From Warburgia ugandensis (taxonomy: Eukaryota > Streptophyta > Magnoliopsida > Canellales > Canellaceae): a stretch of 64,000 nucleotides of DNA. A program made the position numbers and the translations under genes. The stretch covers positions 51,768,001 through 51,832,000 of the forward strand of contig CP141127.1 of NCBI GenBank assembly GCA_035236585.1. The letters are read 5' to 3'. The notes under the pieces are model-generated. The model was not told the origin of the DNA. It did no database searches and saw only the letters and a program-made list of their open reading frames with translations. Every line of letters starts with the position of its first letter. Within the stretch, counting starts at the first letter, position 1. Below are positions 20,555 through 32,370 of this stretch, piece after piece.

Positions 20555-22734
20555 TGCGACGACCCGGGTTTTTATATGATGCAATTTTGATAAAAAGGCG
20601 AGATCTCTTGTTTTATAAGTATGAAATCCATGAAAATCTTTTTCTTTTGGAACACAATCTTCCATAAAAACCCCGAGTGTCAAAACACATTCTCAAATTA
20701 TCTATCCATTGCAAAGTTTTAAATCAACATTAATCCCAAGAAAGTGTTAGTCACAGCCTCAGCTATTAGAGAGTAACTACAATCAAGTAACATTGAAAGA
20801 TAAGGTAGGGGTTTACTTACTTGCACTTAGTCTGGGTGTCTTCTAGCACAAGCGTTCCTTGCCCTTAAGTATTTACTTTGTGTCTGAAAAATGTTGAGGA
20901 TTGGGTGAGTATATACTATACTCAGTAGGAGCCTATCACTACTAGTTTTATAATGCATGAGATGTTTTAAAATCATATGTTCTTTCAAAACATGTGCATG
21001 TCTAAATGCTCAAGCTCAATATCAATATAAGAATCCGTTATCAAACTAAAATACTAATGACTTGAAGGATCACATAATCCAAAATTGAAAGTATCATATA
21101 TATATATGATAACATCATGATATGCAATAGATGCTTCATGGAGTCCAACTCATGGATCTCTAGTATGGTATGGTCGACCAACCTCATATCATGCCATATG
21201 CAATGCACATAAATCATCAAACCATAGGGTTCAAACTATACCCACGACCTCCCCGCCATGTGGTCCCCGGGTACCTGAGGACACAGCGTCATAGCCTCCA
21301 CGGGGCATACGGCACATCGACCCAGTGCCGTGACACCAGTGGTAGCCCCCTGTACCACATGCAGTCGACGTAGGGACATGCCCATTTTTGGGCGTGGTAC
21401 CCATTCCACCTAGTAGTGGTAGAGGCTGGGCGGCCAACCCAGACCCCTCAGCATAGCACCCACGGGCTTACTAGCCCAAATCACATAAGATCAAATAAGC
21501 CAAAACCTCTTTTCAAAACCTATCCTCTTTGGGTCCCCCACAACTGCCTAGCCCTCGGTACACCAGCATCTTTTGGCAACCCTCAAGGACATGCAATCTT
21601 TGCAAGTACTTAAATCATGCAATGTATGCACTTGTTTGCAAAACATATATGTGCATAATGTATATGCAATCATTTACAAAACATGTCTATGTACAAAGCA
21701 TTTATCACATACATGCTGAATTAAGTCATGCTAAACAAGTCATGTACTTAAAACATATGTTCTTAAAACAATAATAGTTCTTTTAAAAGAATCTAATAGT
21801 GATAGAGCACCTACCTGACTAGGTTACGCTAACCCCTTTGTCCTCGGACGCTCCTGAACATGGTTTTGGGGAATCAGGGTTAGTTTAGCCTATCTTTTAT
21901 GGGTTTTAGAGTAATTGGTCTTATTACTTAGGCATTAGGAGACCATCCCTATGCCTATGGGTGTCCTCAGGTCCTAATTGGGCCTTAGTATCCTCAGTTT
22001 TCCAAAGTTCTAGTGGCCACGCGCCACCATCCTATTCTAAGGGTGATGCCCACATTTGATTGGGCCTTGATCAGGGATTTTATAGTTTGGATGTGTCCGC
22101 GTCGTCAACACGGACACAACACCTTTTGCGGCGCCTGAATCGAAGCTCTAGATCTCAAGTTATAAGCGTTTTAGTGTCGCACGTACATAAAGTCTTCAGA
22201 ATGGAAACAAACAGAATGTTAAGGCGTTGTGGGACTGCGTCGTGCGCCCTGGCTTCCTTAAGGAATGAAAACCCCGTCGCGCTAGTGCACTACACATCTG
22301 TGGCATGCACCTCAGCGGGCGCGTCTGCAGACGCGCCGGGTTTTCCGCCCGACTGTCCCTTTTGCGAGCACGTCCCTGGACGCGCCCGTTTGGTTTTTCA
22401 AACGGGAACCACGTGGGACATTCCGATTGGAACGTCCTGCTTGTTGGGGAACTGGGGCATCCTCAGGACACCCTGGTTCAACCCTGTCTAACCAGTGCAG
22501 CCCAGGGAACGTCCCTGGGTCCTTGGTGGCTCTCTTGGGATCCATTTTGCATGGTTTTTCATGCAAAAACCTAAGGAAATTGACCTTGGAACTATGAGGG
22601 AGATGGGTTTTGAGGGATCTTGGGCGTACTTGGCTCATTGCTGGGTTTTTCTCCTTGTTTTCCCCTCTAGGTCACTGCTCCACGATGGGTTTTCTCCAAC
22701 GTTTTGGGCTGCCATTAGAGGCACCCAAGAGCTC

Positions 22735-22742
22735 TATTTATA
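22735..22742 (-). promoter_or_regulatory. Probable TATA box of the C1 left LTR
   Basis: TATAAATA on the minus strand, with equivalents at 29927-29934, 31438-31445 and 61933-61940. It sits beside the conserved hairpin. Confidence 0.5.
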
Positions 22743-22804
22743 GAGCGAAGAGAGGGTTCTGGAGGGGGCTCTCACCGCCTTTGAATGGCGGTGGAGAAAC
22801 CTCC

Positions 22805-22842
22805 AGAATGGCGGTGATTTCTCCTCCAATCACCGCCATTCT
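22805..22842. other. U3 hairpin of LTR C
   Basis: agaatggcggtgatt and aatcaccgccattct are a perfect 15-bp inverted repeat around the loop tctcctcc. The copy near 62005-62042 is intact. The copies near 30000-30035 and 31486-31523 have one to three mismatches. It lies about 65 bp upstream of the TATA-like box in the direction of transcription. Confidence 0.75.
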
Positions 22843-23168
22843 AGAACCCTCCAGAGGTTGAAGATGAAGGGGTGCCCGTATCAAAACGGGTCCCTGTGTT
22901 TTGCAGGTTAAACCGTTTTTGTAAAATTTATAGTTTTGCCCCTGAACTTCAAAGGGCCATATCTTGCTCATTTTAACTCATGTTTAGGTGATTTTGGTTT
23001 CGTTGGATTCCTTTTCTGGAGACGCATCTAATAGAACCATTTTTAGGACCAAATTCCTGGGTTCAGTTAAGGTGAATAGTGAAATGACTAAAATGCCCTT
23101 ATCTTCAGAAACTGATCTTTTCATTGCTTAACTTGGAATTTCAATATTACAAAATTGAAGTCATTACA

Positions 23169-23181
23169 TTCTTACCCTCTT
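23169..23181 (-). other. C1 polypurine tract
   Basis: On the minus strand aagagggtaagaa directly precedes the 3' LTR. A second purine run (agggggaaattt) lies just upstream. Confidence 0.7.
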
Positions 23182-23216
23182 AGGGAAATTTCCCCCTGAA
23201 ATTCTACTATATACAT

Positions 23217-24848
23217 TCAAAAGATCTCGGGGTACTTTTCTCGCATTTCTGACTCTGGTTCCCAAGTCTCTTCTTCCATGTGCGCATTTCTCCACAAAAC
23301 TTTGACTAAGGGTATGTCCTTGTTCCGCAGCTTTTTATTCTTACGATCCCGGATCTCAACTGGTCTTGTCTCTAGCTTGAGATCCTCCGTCAACTCTATG
23401 GGTACTTGGTTGATGACATGAGCGGGATCAGGCACGTACCTCCTTAGCATAGATACATGGAATACGTTATGCACTTCGGATAGCTGAGAGGGTAGTGCGA
23501 TCCTATAGGCCACTTTTTCCACTTTCTCCAGGATTTCGAAAGGTCCTATGTAATGCGGACTAAGCTTGCCTTTGATACCGAACCTCATAACTCCTTTAGT
23601 GGGAGATATCTTCAAGAAAATGTGCTCTCCTATGTCGAATTCCAATGGTCTCCTCCTTCGATCAGCATAGCTCTTTTGGTGGCTTTGAGCTGTGAGGAGG
23701 CGTCTTCTTATGAGTTTGACCTTCTCGGCACATTGCTCTACCAGCTCGGACTGGAGCACCCTGGACTCTCCAACTTCACTCCAACTGGTGGGTGATCGAC
23801 AGGGTCTCCCATAGAGCGCCTCGTATGGAGCCATGCCAATGCTTGACTGAAAGCTATTGTTGTACGTAAACTTGACTAGCGGTAGGTTTTCATCCCAGCT
23901 CTGCTTCCAATCAAGGGCACAAGTCCGCAACATATCTTTGACTATCTGGATTGTGCACTCTGACTGTCCATCGGTTTGTGGATGGAAGGCTGTGCTATAG
24001 TTCAAGGAAGATACTAAGGATTTTTGGATCGACTTCCAAAGTTGCGAAGTGAAGCGGCTATCCCTATCTGAAGTGATACTAAGGGGTATACCATGTAGAC
24101 TTACTATCTCTTTGATGTATAGCTGAGATAGGCTGTCAGTGGATTGGGTATGATGTATAGGAAGGAAATGGGCTGTCTTAGTTAATCTATCAACAATTAC
24201 CCAGATCATGTCATGACCCTTAGAGGTCTTGGGTAGTCCTATGATGAAGTCCATTGTAATATGGTCCCATTTCCATTTGGGTAACTCAAGGGGTTGTAAC
24301 AATCCCGCAGGTCTTTGATGTTCAGCCTTTACTTGTTGACATGTTAAACACTTTGCCACAAATTCCCCTATGTCTCTTTTCATACCATCCCACCAATATT
24401 GTTTCTTTAAGTCTTGATACATCTTAGTCCCTCCTGGGTGTATAGTATACTTAGACCTATGAGCCACTTTTAAGATTTCTTGTCTTAACTCTTCATTAGC
24501 CGGTACCACTAATCTTCCTTTCATGTAAATGCTACCATCTTCCCTTTTTGTAAACCCTGGTTTTCCTATGAAAGCTTGTATATCTGGATCCCCTTCCTGT
24601 TCTTGTTTAACCTTTTCATTAACAGCCGACTTTATTGTTAGTCCTGCCATGATGATCTTGTGCTTGCTTATGTCTGGTTTCCATGTGATTACTTCTTGTA
24701 GTAGCTTCCATCTCTTAGTTAATAAACTTGCACACATCCCTTGGGTTTTTCTGCTTAATGCATCAGCTACCACATTAGCTTTTCCAAGGTGATAATGAAT
24801 GGAGAAGTCATAGTCTTTTAAGTATTCCATCCATCTTCTTTGTCGCAT
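23217..24848 (-). pseudogene. C1 RNase H end, integrase and chromodomain-like tail: intact 543-codon frame
   Basis: This is the longest open frame in the window. In order it has the RNase H end ([12 protein letters not shown]), the HHCC zinc domain (AHRSKYTIHPGGTKMY, then VAKCLTCQQVKAEH), and the integrase core. The core keeps all three acidic residues: ITMDFIIGLP, SITSDRDSRFTSQLW and [14 protein letters not shown]. The C-terminal module follows (GKLSPHYIGPFEILE, VFHVSMLRRYVPDP), then a chromodomain-II-like tail (DIPLVKVLWRN, EEETWEPESEMREKYPEIF). An arginine is replaced by cysteine after QSE, consistent with a CGT to TGT change. It is a fragment of a longer polyprotein cut off from gag-RT by upstream stops, so the first methionine is not a true start. 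Integrase itself appears undamaged. Confidence 0.93.
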
Positions 24849-25057
24849 GTTTAAATCTTATTGGGAAAAGATATATTTAAGACTCTTATGATCTCTAAAT
24901 ACTTCAAACTTTTCCCCATATAAATAATGTCTCCAAATTCGCAAGGCAAAGACTATGGCTGCTAATTCCAAGTCATGGGTTGGGTAATTGACTTCATGCT
25001 TCTTGAGTTGTCGAGAAGCATAAGCGATTACCTTCCCATGTTGCATAAGTACACAGC
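24849..25057 (-). pseudogene. C1 RNase H N-terminal part
   Basis: The frame contains [39 protein letters not shown] and [11 protein letters not shown], and ends at a TAA stop (24858-24860). The residue before DHKSLKY is arginine, where A1 has threonine. The adjoining frame to the right ends in IYSDASHKG, and the link between them is broken by one missing base near 25060. Confidence 0.87.
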
Positions 25058-25918
25058 CTAGCCCTTGTGCGAGGCATCGCTGTATATCTCAAATCTGCCA
25101 CTTCCTGAAGGTAAGGTAAGGACAGGTGCAGTAGTCAACCTTCTTTTTAGTTCTTGGAAGCTTTCCTCACATTTATCAGTCCATTCAAATCTTGTGTCTT
25201 TCCTAGTCAGCTTAGTTAGAGGTAAAGCCATTTGTGAAAAACCTTCGATGAATCTCCTGTAATATCCGGCAAGTCCTAAGAAGCTTCTTATTTCTGTCAC
25301 CGTCTTAGGTCTTTCCCAGTTTTGTACTGATTCAACCTTAGTAGGGTCAACTGCTATGCCATCTTGAGAAATAATGTGTCCTAAGAAATTAACCTTTTCC
25401 AGCCAAAACTCACACTTACTGAATTTTGCATATAACTTGTGTGCTTGTAGGGTGCTTAATGTTATCCTTAGATGTTCCATATGGTCATCAGGAGTTTCAG
25501 AATATATTAAGATATCATCCACAAACACTATGAAGAATTTATCTAAGTACTCCTTGAACACCCTATTCATGAGGTCCATAAACGCGGCTGGAGCATTAGT
25601 TAAACCAAAGGACATCACTCTGAATTCATAATGGCCATATCGAGTCCTGAAGGCTGTCTTGGGGATATCTTCTTCTCTAACTCAAAGTTGATGGTACCCT
25701 GATTGTAGATCAATCTTAGAGAAGACTCTAGTTGACTGAAGTTGATCGAAAAGATCATCAATTCGGGGAAGAGGGTACTTATTTTTAATGGTGACCCTAT
25801 TCAGCATCCGATAGTCTATGCACAATCTCATGGAGCCATCCTTTTTCTTAACAAAAGGGACTAGAGCTCCCCACGGAGATATGCTAGGTCATATGAACCC
25901 TTTGTCAAGTAGTTCCTA
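25058..25918 (-). pseudogene. C1 reverse transcriptase with three stop codons
   Basis: From 25918 to 25619 the frame shows the RT fingers and first palm motif ([11 protein letters not shown]) but has stops at 25916, 25889 and 25682. From 25618 it is open: [18 protein letters not shown], the catalytic box [47 protein letters not shown], and the RNase H entry [20 protein letters not shown]. All catalytic aspartates are present, so the damage is only in the stops and the frameshift at the end. Confidence 0.92.
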
Positions 25919-27148
25919 TAACTGGGTCTTCAGTTCTCTTAGTTCTGCAGGAGCCATTCGGTAAGGAGCTTTGGAAATGGGGGAAGTACCGGGTATAAGG
26001 TCAATGATGAACTCAATTTCCCTTGGTGGAGGTAGACCTGGTAAGTCCTCAAGGAATACATCAGGAAATTCTCGAACTACCTCGATATCCTCTAGCTTTG
26101 GTTGGGGATTCTTGACGGATTCAATCTTGGCTAAGAGGAAGGGGCATCCTTGAGCAATGTGCTTAACTGCTTTCATGGTAGAAATAACACATGCTCTAGA
26201 ATAATCCTTTCTTCCTTGGAGGGTGAAAGTGTCTCCATTAGGTAGGGTAAAAGTGACACGTTTTTGACGGCAATCAACAAAGGCATGATGAAAGGCTAGC
26301 CAGTCCATACCTAGGATGATGTCGAAGTCATTCATATCTAAGTGGATAAGATTGGCATGTAGCAAATGGTCCTTAATCAAAATGGGGACATCCTGGAGAT
26401 AAGAATAGGTGGGAAGTGCCTGGCCTACAGGAGTCATGACTTCTAGAGTGAAGTCTAGGTCCTGTGGTATAATGTCCAAGGATGATGCAAATTCCCGGGA
26501 TATGAAAGAATGAGTGGAGCCTGTATCAAATAGAACTTTAGCAGGTGTATCATAGATAGAAAGAATACCTTCAACGACTGCATTTGAAGCTCGGGCTTGA
26601 TTGGAAGTGAGGGCAAAGACACATCCTTGGCTTTTTGGAACTTGTTCTTCTTTACGCTCTTGTACTTTCCTTTTTGGACAATCCCTAGCAAAATGTCCTG
26701 GTTCTCCACAAAGATAGCAAGGGATGTTGAAAATAGGACATGTTTGTCCTAAATGACTCCTGTTACACTTAGGGCATGTTTTCCAGTCTAGTCTTCTTCC
26801 CTTGTTTTCAAACGGCTTCTTGAAAGGTGGCCTAGGTCTAGATGACTGAAATGGTCTCTTTCCTTTGTTTCTCATGGTGTTGATGTTCTTCGTTTCCTTC
26901 ATCGCCTGATTCCTTTGGTAATCTTTTTCATATAGGGAGGTCATCCCTGCTGCCTTGGCTACGGTGGAAGGTTGGAAACCTAGAACTCTGTTCCTGAGTC
27001 CTGGGTTGAGTCCATCTACAAATCTTTCGGCCGCATCTTCCTCATCAGCACAAGCACGTGGTGCAAATCTTCGAAGGCTGATGAATCTATTTTCATATTG
27101 TTGGACAATCATATTTCCTTGTTCTAAGTCCATAAATTCTTTTTCCTT
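25916..27148 (-). pseudogene. C1 gag C-terminal part, CCHC knuckle, protease and start of RT
   Basis: A single open frame of more than 400 codons. It carries gag residues (NMIVQQYENRFISLRRFAPR, FVDGLNPGLRNRV), a cysteine motif CPKCNRSHLGQTC, the zinc knuckle CYLCGEPGHFARDC, the retropepsin site LFDTGSTHSFIS with its partner DFDIILGMDWL, then the RT entry ([34 protein letters not shown]). The stop at 25916 interrupts RT. The first methionine (27133) is internal to gag. Confidence 0.93.
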
Positions 27149-27619
27149 CTATTTCCTTACATGTTTAGGATAATATTTGTCATTAAAGACCTTTTTAAAT
27201 TCTTCCCATCCTATTGTTTCTTGCTGATCAAAATAAGTTCTTTCCGCTGTTTCCCACCAAAAGGTAGCCTCTCCCCTAAACACAAATGTGGCCATGGGTA
27301 CTTTTCTTTCTTCAGCTATGTTCATGGCTTTAAATATATTTTCAATGTCAATTAACCATTTTTCAGCTGTAGATGCTTCATCTTCTCCTGTGAATGAGGG
27401 AGCTAGTTTCTGAAACCTTTCTAGCTGAACCTCAGTCCTATCTATTGCCTTATCAGGGGAAGGATCTCGGGGGGTAGGAGTTTCTCTTTGACTATTCATG
27501 TATTGTCCCATATTTTGTAAGAATTGTTGGAATAACTCATCCATCCTGTTGCCCGACCCAGTGGAGTCCACTGGTGGGGCTTCAGGTCTTGGAGCATTAC
27601 TTCCTTTCTTCCTAGGCAT
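27149..27619 (-). pseudogene. C1 gag N-terminal part
   Basis: A 156-codon frame starting MPRKKGSNAPRPE, a plausible native start 140 bp inside the PBS. The capsid-type gag domain is seen as EASTAEKWLIDIENIFKAM and FVFRGEATFWWETAERTYF, then WEEFKKVFNDKYYP. A TAG stop at 27149-27151 separates it from the rest of gag, which continues in the same frame. Confidence 0.92.
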
Positions 27620-27745
27620 CTGTAATCACAAGGCAATTCACCAAATCTCAGTTTGTGTTATCCTATTACCCCTTACACTTTCATGGATGAAACTTGATTA
27701 TAATTTAGTCTCCTCATAACTGGGCTGTGAGTAACGTTAAACTGT

Positions 27746-27757
27746 GCTCTGATACCA
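27746..27757 (-). other. C1 primer binding site, tRNA-iMet
   Basis: TGGTATCAGAGC on the minus strand, two bases inside the 5' LTR, with match lost after 12 bases. Confidence 0.88.
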
Positions 27758-27759
27758 AC

Positions 27760-30357
27760 TGTCATGACCAGGGTTTTTATATGATGCAATTTTGATAAAA
27801 AGGCGAGATCTCTTATTTTATAAGTATGAGATGCATGAAAATATTTTTCTCTTGGAAAACAATCTTTCATAAAATCCCCGAGTGTCAAAACACATTCTCA
27901 AATTATTTAGCCATGGCAAAGTTTAAATCAATATTATTCCCAAGAAAGTGTTAGTCACAGCCCCATCTATTGGAGAGTAACTACAACCAAGAAACATTGA
28001 AAGATAAGGTAGGGGTTTACTTACTTACACTTTGTCTGGGTGTCTTCCTAGCACGAACGTTCCTTGTCCTTAAGTATTTACTTGGTCTCTGAAAAATGTT
28101 GAGGATTGGGTGAGTATATACTATACTCAGTAGGAGGCTATCACTACTAGTTTTATAACGCAAGAGATGTTTTAAAATCATATGTTCTTTCAAAACATGT
28201 GCATGTCTAAATGCTCAAGCTCAATATCAATATAAGAATCCATTATCAAACTGAAATAGTAATGACTTAAAGGATCACATAATCCAAAATTGAAAGTATC
28301 ATATATATATATATATATATATATATGATAACATCATGATATGCAATAGATGCTTCATGGAGTCCAACTCATGGATCTCTAGTATGGTATGGTCGATCAA
28401 CCTCATATCATGCCATGTGCAATGCACATAAATCATCAAACCATAGGGTTCAAACTATGCCCACGACCACCCCGCCGTGTGGTCCCCGGGTACCTGAGGA
28501 CACAGCGTCATAGCCTCCACGGGGCATATGACACATTGACCCAGTGCTGTGACACCAGTGGTAGCCCCTTGTACCACATGCAATCGACGTAGGGACATGC
28601 CCATTTTTGGGCGTGGTACCCATTCCACCTAGTAGTGGTAGAGGCTGGGTGGCCAACCCAGACCCCTCGGCATAGCACCCATAGGCTTACTAGCCCAAAT
28701 CACATAAGATCAAATACGCTAAAACCTCTTTTCAAAACCTGTCCTCTTTGGGTCCCTCACAACTGCCTGGCCCTCGGCACTCCAGCATCTTTTGGCAATC
28801 CTCAAGGACATGCAATCTTTGCAAGTACTTAAATCATGCAATGTATGCACTTGTTTGCAAAACATATATGTGCATAATGTATATGCAATCATTTACAAAA
28901 CATGTCTATGTACAAAGCATTTATCAACATGCATGCTGAATTAAGTCATGCTAAACAAGTCATGTACTTAAAACATATGTTCTTAAAACAATAATAGTTC
29001 TTTTAAAAGAATCTAATAGTGATAAAGCACCTACCTGACTAGGTTATGCGAACCCCTTTGTCCTCGGACGCTCTTGAACATGGTTTTGGGGAATCAGTGT
29101 TAGTTTGGCCTATCTTTTATGGGTTTTAGAGTCATTGGTCTTATTACTTAGGCATTAGGGGTCCATCCCTATGCCTATGGGTGTCCTCAGGTCCTAATTG
29201 GGCCTTGGTATCCTCAGTTTTCCAAAGTTCTAGTGGCCACGTGCCACCATCCTATTCTAAGTGTCATGCCCACCTTTTATTAGGCCTTGATTAGGTATTT
29301 TATAGTTTTTATGTGTCCGCATCGTCGACACGGACACAGCGCCTTTTGCGGCGCCTCAATCGGAGCTATAGATCTCAAGTTATAAGCGTTTTAGTGTTGC
29401 ACGTACATAAAGTCTTAACAAGGAAAAAAACGAAATGCTAGGATGCTGCGCGACTGCGTCGTGCGCCCTGGCTTCCTTAAGGAACAAAAAACCCACAGCG
29501 CTAGCTCACTACGCATTTGCGGCATGCACCTCAGTGGGCGCGTCTGCAGACGCGCCGGGTTTTCCGCCAGAGACGCGCCCGTTTGGTTTTTCAAATGGGA
29601 ACCACATGGGACGTTCCGCTTGGAAGGTCCTGCTTGTTGGGGAACCGGGGCATCCACAGGACACATGGTTCAACCCTGTTGAACCAGTGCGGCCCAGGGA
29701 ACATCCCTGGGTCCTTGGTGGCTCTCCTGGGCTCCATTTTGCATGGTTTTTCATGCAAAAACCTAAGGAAATTGACCTTGGAACTATAACGGAGATGGGT
29801 TTTGAGGGATCTTAGGCGTACCTGGCTCGTTGTTGGGTTTTTCTCCTTGTTTTTCCCTCTAGGTCACTACTCCACGATGGGTTTTCTCCAACGTTTTGGG
29901 CTGCCATTAGAGGCACCCAAGAGCTCTATTTATAGAGCTAAGAGCGGGTTCTGGAGGGGGCCCTCACCGCCTTTGAATGGCGGTGGAGAAACCTCCAGAA
30001 TGGCAGTGATTTCTCCTCCAATCACCGCCGTTCTAGAACCCTATAGGTTGAAGATGAAGGGGTTCCCGTATCAAAACAGGTCCCTGTGTTTTGCAGGTTA
30101 AACCGTTTTTGTAAAATTTACAGTTTTGCCCCTGAACTTCAAAGGGCCATATCTTGCTCATTTTAACTCCGTTTTGGGTGATTTTGGTCTCGTTGGATTC
30201 ATTTTTCTGAGATGCATCTAATCGAACCATTTTTAGGACCAAATTCCTGGGTTCAGTCAGGTGAATAGTGAAATGACTAAAATGCCCTTATCTTTAGAAA
30301 CTGATCTTTTCATTGCTTAACTTGGAATTTCAATATTACAAAATTGGAGTCATTACA
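27760..30357 (-). repeat. C1 right (5') LTR, complete
   Basis: It starts tgtcatgaccaggg beside the PBS and ends gtcattaca, followed at once by ataat and LTR C sequence. It contains the palindrome at 28111-28129, an AT dinucleotide run at 28301-28327, a shortened CpG block near 29520-29600 (about 40 bp missing relative to the left LTR), a TATA-like box at 29927-29934, and an imperfect form of the U3 hairpin. Confidence 0.92.
28301..28327. repeat. AT dinucleotide microsatellite in LTR C
   Basis: About 13 AT units. The same position is only about five units long in the left LTR and in C2 (near 60317). Confidence 0.85.
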
Positions 30358-31846
30358 ATAATGCATATGCAATTATTTACAAAACATGTCTACGCATAAA
30401 GCATTTATCACATGCATGCTGAATTAAGTCATGCTAAACAAGTCATATACTTAAAACATGTATTCTCAAAACAATAATAGTTCTGTTAAAAGAATTTAGT
30501 AGCAATAGAGCACCTACCTAGCTGGGTCGCGCTAACCCCTTTGTCCTCGTACGCTCCTGAACATGGTTTAGGGAATCAAGGTTAGTTTGGCCTATCTTTT
30601 ATGGGTTTTAGAGTGATTGGTCTTTTTACTTAGGAATTAAGGGTCCATCCCTATGCCTATGGGTGTCCTAAGGTCCTAATTGGGCCTTGGTATTATCAGT
30701 TTTCCAAAGGTCTAGCGGCCACGCGCCACCATCCTATTCTAAGGGTCATGCCCACCTATGATTGGGCCTTGATCAGGGATTTTATAATTTGGGTGTGTCC
30801 GTGTCATTGACACGGACACAATGCCTTTTGCGGCGCCTCAATCAGAGCTCTAGATCTCAAGTTATAAGCTTTTTAGTGTCATATGTACATAAGGACCTTA
30901 AGAGTGAAAAGGCGGAATGCTAGTGCGCTGCGCATCAACAGCATGCGCCTTAGCTGCCTTAAGAAACAAAAAAATCCCGTATCGCTAGCACGCTGTGCGT
31001 CTACGGCGTGCGCCTCAGCGGGCGTGTCTGCAGATGCGCCGGGTTTCCCACCCATCTTTCCCTTTTGCGGGCGTGTCCCCAGACGCGCCCGTTTGGTTCT
31101 CTCAGACGCGGTCGACGCGTCACGTTCTGTTTGGAACGTTCTGTTCGTTGGGGAACCGGGGCGTCCTTAGGACACCCTGGTTTGACCCTGTCAAACCAGT
31201 GCGGCCCAGGGAACGTCCCTTGGTCCTTGGTGACTCTCCAGGGCTCTATTTTGCATGATTTTTCATGCAAAAACTTAGGGAAACTTAACCTAGGACTACT
31301 GTGAAGACGGGTTTTGAGGGATCTTGGGCATACCTGGCTCGTTGCTGGGTTTTTCTCCTCGTTTTCCCTCTAGGTTGCTTCTCCAAAATAGGTTTTCTTC
31401 AAGCTTTTGGGCTGCCATTAGAGGCGCCCAAGAGCTATATTTATAAAGCTATAAGAGGGTTCTGGAAGGGGCTCTCACCGCCCTTGAATGGCGGTGATTT
31501 CTCCTCCAATCACCGTCGTTCTAGAACCCTCTAGGGGGTTAAAGATGAAGGGTGCCCGTATCAAAACGGGGCCCTGTGTTTTGCAGGCTAAATCCGTTTT
31601 TTGTAAAAATTACATTTTTGCCCCTGAACTTCAAAGGGCCACAATTTGCTCATTTTAACTCCGTTTTAGGTGATTTTAGTCTTCTTGGATTCCTTTTTTT
31701 GAGCACCTAATGGTACCATTTTCAGGACCAAATTTCTGGGTTCAGTCAAGGTGAATAGTGAAATGACTAAAATGCCCTTATCTTCAAAAACTGAACTTTT
31801 CATTGCTAACTTAGGATTTTAATATTACAAAATTGGAGTCATTACA
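30358..31846 (-). repeat. Distal part of a second LTR C joined to C1
   Basis: It begins ataatgcatatgc, which corresponds to a point about 1.1 kb inside LTR C (gcataatgtatatgc near 21655), and continues to a normal LTR end (gtcattaca). It is an older sequence variant than the adjoining LTR; for example, it reads ctccaaaataggttttcttc where C1 has ctccacgatgggttttctcc. Its TATA-like box is at 31438-31445. The length (1489 bp) plus the stub in C2 (1082 bp), minus the 5-bp duplication, equals one LTR. Confidence 0.87.
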
Positions 31847-32370
31847 CAAAGACAGGACATGTAACTTAAAAACTTAAAACATGCATTAGAAAAGCAACTA
31901 TGACTCAAAACATGCATTCTCAAAGCATCATGGGTTCTTTTTAAAAGTCTAGTAGCGATTGGACACCTACCTAGTTTGATCACGCTAGTCCCCTTGTCCT
32001 CGTACGTTCCTAGACGTGGTTTAGGGGAAAAAGGTTAGCTTGGCCTATTTCTATAGGTTCTAGAACAGTTTACCTCACTACTTAGGCATTAAGGGTTTAT
32101 TCCTTTGCCTAAGGGCCTCCTAAGGTCCCTAACTGGGCCTTAGTATAGTCCGGTTTGCAAAGGTTTAGTGGCCCCGGGCCACTATCATGGTTTAAGGGTC
32201 ATGCTAGCCTTAGATAGGGCTTGATAAGGTATTTTATGGTTTGGGTGTGTCCGCACCGTTAATACGAACACAACGCCTCTCGTAGCACCTCAATTACAGT
32301 CCTATAACTCAAGTTATAGGTATGTTTAGTGTTCAGAATACATAGAAGGCCCAAAACGGGCCTTGCATCA
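31847..32370 (-). repeat. H: second fragment, truncated at the tandem array
   Basis: It begins with caaag, the right copy of the C1 target duplication, and follows LTR sequence related to 41020-41140 and then to 21770-22200 of LTR C. Its U3 half (about 950 bp) is absent; the sequence passes into array monomer (ccctccatctcac) at about 32371. No terminal cattaca is present. Confidence 0.78.

Larger units (their letters stand above)
20555..23168 (-). repeat. C1 left (3') LTR, possibly chimeric
   Basis: It starts tgcgacgacccggg, where the right LTR has tgtcatgaccaggg, and ends gtcattaca. By eye the first 300 bp or so differ clearly from the right LTR, while the following kilobase is almost identical. 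That pattern fits a recombination point near 20880. It contains the palindrome at 20906-20924, a CpG-richer block (about 22080-22450), a TATA-like box at 22735-22742 and the hairpin at 22805-22842. Confidence 0.88.
23217..27619 (-). pseudogene. C1 gag-pol polyprotein, lightly damaged
   Basis: Full gag-PR-RT-RH-IN-chromodomain order with few breaks. In-frame stops lie at 27149-27151 (TAG), 25916-25918 (TAG), 25889-25891 (TGA), 25682-25684 (TGA) and 24858-24860 (TAA). There is one single-base frameshift near 25058-25062. Four of the five stops look like C to T changes in CAG or CGA codons, as expected from deamination of methylated cytosine. The element is therefore inactive, but it is much better preserved than A1. 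Confidence 0.93.
20555..31846 (-). mobile_element. C1: Ty3/Gypsy chromovirus-like element with an extra partial LTR at its right end
   Basis: The structure is LTR (20555-23168), interior with gag-pol (23169-27759), LTR (27760-30357), then the distal part of a second LTR of the same family (30358-31846). The outermost flanks are taaag on the left and caaag on the right, a one-mismatch target duplication. This indicates that 20555 and 31846 are the ends of one insertion into H. The inner junction at 30357/30358 begins with ataat. The simplest reading is an LTR-in-LTR insertion whose left-hand half was lost by recombination. C2 carries the complementary half. Confidence 0.85.

Noticed and set aside
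22060..22861. Repeated frames of 80-140 codons in LTR C, also near 29435, 30883 and 61401
   Set aside because: Similar peptides recur because the LTR recurs. Frames are broken by indels between copies and show no motif.
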